Shown one piece after another: positions 14,902 to 21,475 of a stretch of 64,000 bases of DNA. Location of the stretch: positions 620,001-684,000 of the forward strand of contig NZ_FNIX01000002.1 in assembly GCF_900104175.1 (NCBI RefSeq), given 5' to 3'. The position numbers were made by a program, and so were the translations under genes. How positions within the stretch are numbered: the stretch's first letter is position 1; every line of letters begins with the position of its first letter. The notes under the pieces were generated by a model. It saw only the letters and a program-made list of their open reading frames with translations. It had not been told where the DNA came from and did no database searches. The stretch is from Lentzea jiangxiensis. Its GTDB lineage: Bacteria; Actinomycetota; Actinomycetes; Mycobacteriales; Pseudonocardiaceae.

Positions 14902-15720
14902 TCAGTCCCGCAGGCCGCGCTCCGCGAGCTTGCGCTGGGTCCGGCGGCCCTGCGCGACCATCACCGGGATCGCGCGCAGGCCGAAGCGCGGGAACGCGTC
15001 GGCGAGCCGGGCCAGTGCTCCGCGCCATCCCGGCACCGTGGTGACCGGTTTCGGCCTGTCGAGCACCCTGGCGACGGCGGCGGCGATGTCGGCGGGCTGC
15101 AGCAGCGTGCCGGAGAACGACAGCGCTGCCGCCGGATCGTCGAGCTTGTCGTACAGCATCGGGGTCCAGATGCCGTCCGGGCAGACGCACGAGATGTCGA
15201 CGTCCCGCACACCCGCCTGCCGGAGGTCGGCGAGGGTGCTGAGGCTGAAGCCGATGGCCGCGTGCTTGGAGGCGGCGTAGACCGCCTCGCCCACCACAGC
15301 TGTGATGCCCGCGAGGGACACGACGTTCACGACGTGGCCGCCGCCGCGACCGCGCATGGCCTGGATCGCGGCGACCGTCCCGTTGATCGTCCCGAGGGCG
15401 TTGACCTCGACCATCAGCCGCCGGGTGGCGGCGTCCTGCTCCCACGCGGGGCCGGTCACGAGGACGCCCGCGTTGTTGACCCAGACGTCGAGCCGGCCGG
15501 CGCGGGCGACGATCTCGTCGCGCGCCGCCGCCACGGCCTCGTCGTCACGCACGTCGAGCACCCGTGCGATCGCGCCGAGCTCGGTGGCCGTCGCGGTCGC
15601 CGTGGCTTCGTCGACGTCGGTCACCATCACCGTGTGACCGCGTTCGACCAGCATCCGCGCGACCAGCTTGCCCACGCCGCGTCCGGCTCCGGTCACGACC
15701 GCGCCCGCTTTTGCCGTCAT
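14902..15720 (-). CDS. Short-chain dehydrogenase/reductase
   Basis: A 272-residue classical SDR with a Rossmann fold. It has TGAGRGVGK (T-G-x3-G-x-G cofactor loop), Asp at the end of strand 2 (TDVDE, suggesting NAD(H) preference), NNAG, catalytic Ser in VVSLAG, and Y-x3-K in YAASK. A C-terminal extension of about 40 residues is basic. It oxidises or reduces an alcohol/carbonyl; the substrate cannot be inferred. The gene stands alone, converging with the WYL gene and followed (upstream) by the nitroreductase in the same orientation. Confidence 0.92.
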   Translation of the reverse strand: MTAKAGAVVTGAGRGVGKLVARMLVERGHTVMVTDVDEATATATATELGAIARVLDVRDDEAVAAARDEIVARAGRLDVWVNNAGVLVTGPAWEQDAATRRLMVEVNALGTINGTVAAIQAMRGRGGGHVVNVVSLAGITAVVGEAVYAASKHAAIGFSLSTLADLRQAGVRDVDISCVCPDGIWTPMLYDKLDDPAAALSFSGTLLQPADIAAAVARVLDRPKPVTTVPGWRGALARLADAFPRFGLRAIPVMVAQGRRTQRKLAERGLRD

Positions 15721-15760
15721 GGCAGGAGTATCGCGTCCTTCCGCGTCACCGCGAGAGGCA

Positions 15761-16459
15761 TCAGGCGGAGTGCCACGTCACGGCGCTGTCGGTGTCCGCG
15801 CGGCTGGTGCGGAAGCCGTTGGCCGGGTGCGTCGTGTCCGGGTGGCCGAACGAGACGCCGACGACGACGCGCCGGGAGTCCGGGAGCCCGAAGTGCTCGC
15901 GCAGGAAGCCGGAGCACCCCGCGAGCGCGGCCTGGGGTGCCGCGCCGAGGCCGAGGCTCTGGGCGGCGAGCAGGAACGAGTTGAGGTAGAGCCCGCAGTC
16001 GATCGCGCCGTAGACGCCGAGGTCGGCTTCGGTGGTGATGATCGCGACGTGCGGTGCGCCGAAGAACTCGAAGTTGCGCAGCATCTGGCGGGCGGCGCCC
16101 TCGTGATCGCCGCGTTCGATGCCGAGGCTCGTGTAGAGCTGCTTGCCGCACTCGCGCCGGCGTTCCTGGTAGGCGCCCGTGTACTGCGCGGGGAAGGGGA
16201 AGTCCGGCTGGCCGGGGCTGGTCCGCAGGTGCTCGAGCAGCCCGGCGCGCACCCTGTCCGTCGCGGCGCCTTCGGTGACGATCACGTGCCACGGCTGGGT
16301 GTTGCACCACGACGGAGTGCGCTGAGCGAGGGTGAGCATCTGCTCGATGGTGTCCCTCGGGACCGGCTCGGGCAGGAACTGCCGGCAGGTCCACCGCTCG
16401 GCGAGCAGGCGGTCCAGCGCCTCGTGCAGGTCCGGGGACGTGACGGCGGCCGTGCTCAC
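15761..16459 (-). CDS. Nitroreductase family FMN oxidoreductase
   Basis: A 232-residue protein with the nitroreductase pattern: RWTCRQFLPEPVP (Arg phosphate contact), AQRTPSWCNTQPWHVIV, a long middle helix with NSFLLAAQSLGLGAAPQAAL, and the closing VVVGVSFGHPD. It should reduce nitro compounds or quinones using flavin and NAD(P)H. GTG at 16459 is chosen because GGAGG precedes it at good spacing. It is divergent from an HxlR regulator, with two identical palindromic boxes between them, so it is probably induced through that regulator by an electrophile. Confidence 0.92.
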   Translation of the reverse strand: MSTAAVTSPDLHEALDRLLAERWTCRQFLPEPVPRDTIEQMLTLAQRTPSWCNTQPWHVIVTEGAATDRVRAGLLEHLRTSPGQPDFPFPAQYTGAYQERRRECGKQLYTSLGIERGDHEGAARQMLRNFEFFGAPHVAIITTEADLGVYGAIDCGLYLNSFLLAAQSLGLGAAPQAALAGCSGFLREHFGLPDSRRVVVGVSFGHPDTTHPANGFRTSRADTDSAVTWHSA

Positions 16460-16474
16460 GGGAACCTCCAACGT

Positions 16475-16524
16475 GGTCTCTTTTCGAGACGGACGCTAGC
16501 ACGAACCAGTCTCGAAAAGAGACC
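16475..16524. promoter_or_regulatory. Twin HxlR operators (GTCTC-N5-GAGAC, two copies)
   Basis: Two palindromes occur in the divergent promoter: GTCTC-TTTTC-GAGAC at 16476-16490 and GTCTC-GAAAA-GAGAC at 16509-16523. Each is a dyad, and the second is the exact reverse complement of the first, making a larger perfect inverted repeat. Centre-to-centre distance is 33 bp, about three helical turns. This fits two HxlR dimers on one face of the DNA. Confidence 0.82.
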
Positions 16525-16545
16525 ACCTTCGGTAGGCTTCCTCTC

Positions 16546-17019
16546 ATGCGGTACGAACAGCTCGCCGACCTGCCCTGCTCGATCACCCGCCCGCTGGTGG
16601 TGCTGGGGGACCGGTGGACGCTGCTGGTCCTGAAGGAGGCGTTCTCGGGGGTGCGGCGGTTCAACGCGTTCCAGAGCAACCTCGGGATCCCGCGCAGCCG
16701 CCTGCAGGACCGGCTCGGCAGGCTCGTGGACCACGAGATCCTGGTGCGGAGGCAGGCCGACGACGGCGACCACGCCGAGTACCGGCTCACCCGCAAGGGA
16801 CACGACCTCTACCCGGTTCTGATGGCGATCAAGGACTGGGGCGACGCCCACATGGCACCGGACGGTCCGCCGGTGCGCTACCGGCACCGCGAGTGCACCG
16901 GCGAGGCACGGGTCGCGCTGGCGTGCGACTGCTGTGGAGAGCTGATGACGGCGCACGACGTCCACCCCGAGCCCGGCCCCGGTCTTCAGCCGTACGTGGA
17001 AGCGGGTGCACGGAACTAG
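16546..17019 (+). CDS. HxlR family transcriptional regulator
   Basis: A 157-residue winged-HTH protein. It has the family signature LPCSITRPLVVLGDRWTLLVLKEAF (an N-terminal Cys before the helix), then RRFNAFQSNLGIPRSRLQDRLGRLVDHEIL and the wing EYRLTRKGHDLYPVL. Behind the core is a C-terminal extension with C-D-C-C and further Cys residues (ECTG, ACDCCGEL), unusual but known in some members. HxlR proteins often sense electrophiles or oxidants through Cys. Its site is the paired operator in front of the nitroreductase. Confidence 0.92.
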   Translation: MRYEQLADLPCSITRPLVVLGDRWTLLVLKEAFSGVRRFNAFQSNLGIPRSRLQDRLGRLVDHEILVRRQADDGDHAEYRLTRKGHDLYPVLMAIKDWGDAHMAPDGPPVRYRHRECTGEARVALACDCCGELMTAHDVHPEPGPGLQPYVEAGARN

Positions 17020-17375
17020 TTCTCCTGCGGCCACGGCAGCTGGATCCGGTCACCGGCTCGGCGCCTGACCATGTGGCGGTGGTAGTGGAACACCGTCTGC
17101 GACGCGTCGGCGCCGACGTTGTCGATCATGTTCAGGTGCTCCCAGCCGAGCGCGTTGGCGAGCTGGGCGGCCCGCACCGCCACGGTGCCGGTGACCGTGG
17201 GGTCCTCGGTCGCGGTGGCGACGTGGCAGCGGGGCAGGACGAGGACGTGGCCTCCGCCGGCGGTGACGGCGTTGGGGGGAATGATCGCGATCGCGTCCGG
17301 CCACTCGTGGACGACCTGGGCCGGGACCTCGCCGGCGGCGATGGAGCAGAACGTGCAGGTCTGGGTGGTCGGCAT
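17016..17375 (-). CDS. HIT family nucleotide hydrolase/transferase
   Basis: A 119-residue protein with the Zn-type N-terminal C-x2-C (CTFCSIAAGEVPA), substrate loop PDAIAIIPPNAVTAGGGHVLVLPR, and a histidine triad near the C-terminus as HYHRHMVRR (H-x-H-x-H). HIT enzymes hydrolyse phosphoramidate or dinucleoside polyphosphate bonds on AMP-containing substrates. Start ATG at 17375 is chosen because the upstream in-frame extension lacks family sequence. Its stop overlaps the HxlR stop region (convergent, four bases). Confidence 0.9.
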   Translation of the reverse strand: MPTTQTCTFCSIAAGEVPAQVVHEWPDAIAIIPPNAVTAGGGHVLVLPRCHVATATEDPTVTGTVAVRAAQLANALGWEHLNMIDNVGADASQTVFHYHRHMVRRRAGDRIQLPWPQEN

Positions 17376-17418
17376 GATTCCACCCTGAGTCGAGTGATCG
17401 ACTGGAGGAAGGCGTTGC

Positions 17419-17444
17419 CCGTTTCCTCGCGCAACAGGAAACGG
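17419..17444. promoter_or_regulatory. 9-bp inverted repeat upstream of the HIT gene
   Basis: CCGTTTCCT and AGGAAACGG, separated by eight bases, form a perfect inverted repeat between the HIT start and the end of the AfsR-like gene. Either an operator or the terminator of the AfsR-like transcript is possible. Nothing else is recognisable in 17376-17572. Confidence 0.35.
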
Positions 17445-17572
17445 CACGTCTCACTTCCGCCGTGCCGCACGCAGGGCGTCAGGTTCGAAGTGCGCGACAA
17501 GCTCGCCGACCAAGCCGGCCGGCGCGCGGCGAACCGCTGGCATGCCGGACAGGGCTCACCCGGGTCACCGGT

Positions 17573-20443
17573 TCACGGCGTCCCGACCCGCTCGGCCACC
17601 GCGGCGAGACGGCGTGAGTTGACCGGGTCGGGTGCCCGGAAGTGCAGTTGCCGCGCCATCTCGAGTGCTCGGCGCGCTGCGTCGAGGTCGCCCGTCGCGG
17701 CGTGCACTTCGGTCACGTCGAGATGGGCGGCGACGGCGAGATGCACGTCATCCGTGTCGTGGTAGAGCTGTGCGGCGATGTCGAAGTGGCCGGCCGCGGC
17801 CTTGGTGTCGCCGATGACGCGGAGGCTGCGGCCCAGCTCGCTGTGCGCCAAGCCCTCGGTCATCTTGTTGCCGGCGTCGGAGACCGGTGCCAGCGAGGCG
17901 CGGAAGTGCTCTACCGCCTCGCGGTGCCGGTGGGCCCGTGCGTGCGCCTGACCGAGGGAGACCAGCGAGTCGCCTTCCTGGCCGACGAGACCGTCCTCGC
18001 GGGCGATGGCCAGTGACCGTTCGAGAGCTTCGACCGCGCCGGGGAAGTCACCGAGCAACGACTTCGCGTCGCCGATGTTCTGCAGGGTGATCGCCAGGTA
18101 ACCACGGTCATCCGTCGCGGTGAACATCGGCAGGGTCGCCTCGTACGAGGCGAGAGCGCGGGTGTCGTCGCCCAGTTCGTGGTACATCCAGCCGAGGTTG
18201 TTGAGCGTCGCCGCTTCTCGCTGGCGGTTCCCGGTTTCCCGCGCGAGCGCGAGGCACCGCTGCTGTTCCACCACAGCCTCGGCGACGCGTCCGGCGCGGA
18301 CGAGGGCGATCGAGAACTGCACCCTGACCGGGCATTCGAGGTCGGGGTCGCCGAGCTCCATCACGGCGTCGACCGCGGTCCGCAGCAGGCGCGTGCCGAG
18401 CGACCACGCGCCGCGGTGCTCGAAGAAGCCGCCCATCAGGAACGGGATCTGCCAGGCCGCGTCGTGCCGTCCCGTGGACGTGGCGTGGCGGACCAGCGCG
18501 ATGAGGTTCGACTTCTCGTCGTCCAGCCACGCCAGCGCGTCGAGCGCGGTGTCGAACGGTGCCGCCGGGTCGGCCGCGAAGACCATCGGGCGGTACGGCA
18601 GGAGCAGCCGGTCCACCGCGGCCAGTCTGCCGACGTACCACGCGTAGAGCCGGTCGAGCGCCGCCCCGCGGTCCCTCGGGTCCTCCTCCTCGTCCGCGCG
18701 TTCGCCGGCGTACAACCCGATCAGGTCGTGGAACCGGTAGCGACCGTCCACGTGGGACTGCAGCAGGTGGGCGTCGTGCAGCAGCTCCAGCAGCCGCGTG
18801 CTCTCCGCTGTGCCGGTGGCGTCCAGCGCGGCGGCGGCCTCGGGTGTCGCGTCGAACCCCGGGACCAGGCCGAGCCGCCGGAACAACCTGCGCGGGGACG
18901 GTTCCAGGCGTTCGTACGACAGCGCGAACACCGAGCGCACGGCCGCCTGGCCGTCGTCCGCGACCTCCAGCGCGCACAACCGGTTGCGGGCCAGGTCGGC
19001 GACGAAGTCCGCGAGGCGGCGGCGTGGTTGGTCCAGCAGGTTCGCGGCGGCGATCCGCAACGCCAGCGGCAGATGACCGCAGGCCTCGGCGACCGCGGCG
19101 GCGGCCTCGGGTTCGGCGTCCACGCGCCTCTCGCCGAGGAGCGCCACGAGGAGCTCGTGCGACTCCTGCGGGCTCAGGGGCGCCAGCAACAGGCGGTGCG
19201 CCCCGTTGATCGCGACGAGACCACCGAGACGGCTCCGCGAGGTCACCACCGTCACGGTCGTGGCCGTGCCGGGCAGCAGCGGCCGGACCTGGTCCACGTC
19301 GTGCGCGTTGTCCAGCAGCACGAGCATTCTGCGGTCCGCCACCAGGGACCGGTACAGCCCGGCCGCGTTCTGGGGTTCCTGGGGAACCTGCTCGGCCGGC
19401 ACGCCCAGCGCGCGCAGGAACTCGCTCAGCGCGTGTGCCGCGTCGACCGGCTCGGCGGTGGCGGCTCCGCGCAGGTCGACGTAGAGCTGGCCGTCGGGGA
19501 AGTCGGCACGCCTGTGGTGCGCCCACTGCAACGCGAGCGCGGTCTTGCCGACCCCGGCCGCACCCGCGATCGCGGAGATCGTCACCAGGCCCGCACCGCG
19601 CGCCACCACGGCGTCCAGTTCCCCGAGCTCGCCCACCCGGCCGCTGAAGTCGCGGGGCGCTGCGGGCAGCTGCGCCGGCCGGGGACGGCTCGGCCGCGCC
19701 GGGAGGTCCAGCACCGGATCGGCCCGCACCACTTCCTGGTACCGGGTGCTCAGTGCCTCACCGGGATCGACTCCCAGTTCGTCGCGGAGCAGTTCCCTCG
19801 CGTGCTGGTAGGTCGCCAGCGCGTCCGCCTGCCTGCCGCAGCGGTAGAGGGCGAGCATGAGCTGGGCCCGCAACCGTTCGTGCAACGGGTGTCGCGCCAC
19901 CACCTCGGTCAGCTCCGCCACGAGGTCGCCGTGCCTGCCGAGCTCCAGGTCAACGTCGACGCGTTCGGCCAGCACCGCGAGCCGGCGGTCGGCCAGCGCG
20001 TCGGACATCGTCAGCACGGCGGGAACGTCGGCGAACTCGGCGAGCGGAACACCGCGCCAGAGCCCCAGTGCTTCGCGCAGCAACGCGGTGCGCCGGCCCA
20101 GGTCGACGGTCGCGTGGGCGTCCGCGACCAGCCGCCGCATCTCGTCGGCGTCGCACTCGTCCGGTGCCACGACGAGCCGGTAGCCCGCGGGCCCGTGGAC
20201 TATCCGGTCCGGATCGCCGAGCTTCCTGCGCAGCCGGTGCACGTAGAGCTGCAGCGTCTTCCTCGCGGACGCGGGCGGTTTCGCCTGCCACAGCGCATGG
20301 GCGAGCGCGTCGGCGGAGACCGGCGAGTTCGCGTTGCAGAGCAGCACGGCGAGCAGACGGCGGAGCATCGGCTGGTCCAGTTCGACGTCTTCCCCGTCCA
20401 CCGCGAGGCGAAGTGGACCGAGCACGCCGAATTCCATCTTCAT
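17573..20443 (-). CDS. AfsR-like regulator (SARP DNA-binding, BTAD, NB-ARC, TPR)
   Basis: A 956-residue multidomain regulator. It has an OmpR-like winged helix (residues 1-95, MLRRLLAVLLCNANSPV ... LQLYVHRLRRKLGDP), a BTAD helical domain (to about 245, ending LGVDPGEALSTRYQEV), an NB-ARC ATPase with P-loop AGAAGVGKTALALQW and sensor strand MLVLLDNAHDV, and C-terminal TPR repeats. The GGGGAGG ribosome site fixes the start at 20443. It is divergent from a three-gene secreted-protein operon, and an 11-bp-spaced direct repeat typical of SARP boxes lies between them, so that operon is the likeliest target. It shares the architecture of the cluster SARP at 50680-53526. Confidence 0.92.
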   Translation of the reverse strand: MKMEFGVLGPLRLAVDGEDVELDQPMLRRLLAVLLCNANSPVSADALAHALWQAKPPASARKTLQLYVHRLRRKLGDPDRIVHGPAGYRLVVAPDECDADEMRRLVADAHATVDLGRRTALLREALGLWRGVPLAEFADVPAVLTMSDALADRRLAVLAERVDVDLELGRHGDLVAELTEVVARHPLHERLRAQLMLALYRCGRQADALATYQHARELLRDELGVDPGEALSTRYQEVVRADPVLDLPARPSRPRPAQLPAAPRDFSGRVGELGELDAVVARGAGLVTISAIAGAAGVGKTALALQWAHHRRADFPDGQLYVDLRGAATAEPVDAAHALSEFLRALGVPAEQVPQEPQNAAGLYRSLVADRRMLVLLDNAHDVDQVRPLLPGTATTVTVVTSRSRLGGLVAINGAHRLLLAPLSPQESHELLVALLGERRVDAEPEAAAAVAEACGHLPLALRIAAANLLDQPRRRLADFVADLARNRLCALEVADDGQAAVRSVFALSYERLEPSPRRLFRRLGLVPGFDATPEAAAALDATGTAESTRLLELLHDAHLLQSHVDGRYRFHDLIGLYAGERADEEEDPRDRGAALDRLYAWYVGRLAAVDRLLLPYRPMVFAADPAAPFDTALDALAWLDDEKSNLIALVRHATSTGRHDAAWQIPFLMGGFFEHRGAWSLGTRLLRTAVDAVMELGDPDLECPVRVQFSIALVRAGRVAEAVVEQQRCLALARETGNRQREAATLNNLGWMYHELGDDTRALASYEATLPMFTATDDRGYLAITLQNIGDAKSLLGDFPGAVEALERSLAIAREDGLVGQEGDSLVSLGQAHARAHRHREAVEHFRASLAPVSDAGNKMTEGLAHSELGRSLRVIGDTKAAAGHFDIAAQLYHDTDDVHLAVAAHLDVTEVHAATGDLDAARRALEMARQLHFRAPDPVNSRRLAAVAERVGTP

Positions 20444-20480
20444 GACTGCCTCCCCAGGGACAACGGTGGCACCGCGCCGA

Positions 20481-20498
20481 TGAAACCGCGGTGAAACC
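20481..20498. promoter_or_regulatory. Candidate SARP box (TGAAACC direct repeat, 11-bp period)
   Basis: TGAAACCG occurs at 20481 and again at 20492, exactly 11 bp apart, between the AfsR-like gene and the secreted-protein operon. SARP-type winged helices bind heptamer direct repeats at one helical turn. A weaker TGAACTC follows at 20501. Confidence 0.5.
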
Positions 20499-20578
20499 GA
20501 TGAACTCCAGGGTGTTCCGCAGACGTTCCAGTCGAATTTCCAGCTACCGCGGAATCGCGCGTGAACAAGGGAGAGAAC

Positions 20579-21013
20579 ATGCTGTGGAGGAAGTTCGCCG
20601 GCAAGCTCAGGACCGCGGGGGTCGCCGTGGCCTCGCTGACCGGCGTCGTCCTGGCGGGGCAGCCGGCGACAGCCGGCACACCGGCCGTGATGGCCGACAG
20701 GTCCTGCACGGTGACCACTCAGTGGATCTGCAAGACGGCACCGCTGTGGGTCGGCAGCGGTGCCAACCCCCACATCGCCACGGTGGGCATCCCGTGGGGG
20801 GCGCCGTGGGAGCCGGGCATGCCGGAAGAGGTCAACTCGTTCGTCATCGTGCGGTACCTCGACGCTCCGGGGGACCCGGAAATCCTGCGCGACAACAAGA
20901 AGCGCGGAGAAGAACACGACATCTGGCGCAAGGGCTGGCCGGCCGGCAACTACTCAGCCGAGCTGCACTGCCGCTATTCGTGCCAGGGCGCCACCCTCTA
21001 CTTCGACAACTGA
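20579..21013 (+). CDS. Secreted protein of unknown function
   Basis: A 144-residue protein from the ATG at 20579, chosen because GGGAGAGAAC precedes it (an upstream GTG at 20561 is also possible). Residues 1-33 are a signal peptide ending near PATAG. The mature part has four cysteines in two pairs (RSCTVTTQWICKTAP and LHCRYSCQGATLYFDN), probably two disulfides, and a WGAPWEPG segment. I do not recognise a family. It is the first gene of an operon with a peptidoglycan-binding protein and a large DNRLRE protein. The cell surface or medium is its likely place of action. Confidence 0.7.
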   Translation: MLWRKFAGKLRTAGVAVASLTGVVLAGQPATAGTPAVMADRSCTVTTQWICKTAPLWVGSGANPHIATVGIPWGAPWEPGMPEEVNSFVIVRYLDAPGDPEILRDNKKRGEEHDIWRKGWPAGNYSAELHCRYSCQGATLYFDN

Positions 21014-21030
21014 CGGATCAGGAGCGACGA

Positions 21031-21447
21031 ATGCGCAGAAACGGTGTTCTCCCGGCTTTTCTCGGTGCGGCCCTCGTGGCGGCGCTCACCTGGACCACCC
21101 CGGCGTCCGCCGCCCCGGACCAGCGATCCGGCGGTGTCACCGCACTGGCCGACTGCCCGCGGGTCTCGAACTCCTACGACATCGGACCCGGCGCCACGGG
21201 CGGCAACGTCCTGGAGGTGCAGTGCCTGCTGAACCGCACGCTCTCCTGGAACGCGTTCCCGTTCGTGATCAAGCGGGACGGCGAGTACGGCCCGGTCACC
21301 ACCGCGGCGGTGTGGGAGTTCCAGGAGTGCGTCAACGCCAGGGGCACCCCGATCGGGGTGGACGGACGTGTCGGCCCGCAGACCCTGCCGCACCTGCGCT
21401 GGTGGGGCAACGTGCACAGCCCCGCCACCGGTGAGCGGATCTGCTGA
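21031..21447 (+). CDS. Secreted peptidoglycan-binding-domain protein
   Basis: A 138-residue protein. The signal peptide is residues 1-28 (MRRNGVLPAFLGAALVAALT, cleavage after PASAA). The mature region is one PG_binding_1 domain: GGNVLEVQCLLNRTL, then DGEYGPVTTAAVWEFQECVN and GIPIGVDGRVGPQT-type ending (here PIGVDGRVGPQTLPHL). No catalytic domain is attached, so it may anchor or present a partner at the wall. RBS GGAGCGACGA precedes ATG at 21031. The gaps of 17 and 28 bp to its neighbours support a single operon. Confidence 0.85.
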   Translation: MRRNGVLPAFLGAALVAALTWTTPASAAPDQRSGGVTALADCPRVSNSYDIGPGATGGNVLEVQCLLNRTLSWNAFPFVIKRDGEYGPVTTAAVWEFQECVNARGTPIGVDGRVGPQTLPHLRWWGNVHSPATGERIC

Positions 21448-21475
21448 CGGACCGGCGAAGCTCCTGGAGGGGGAC

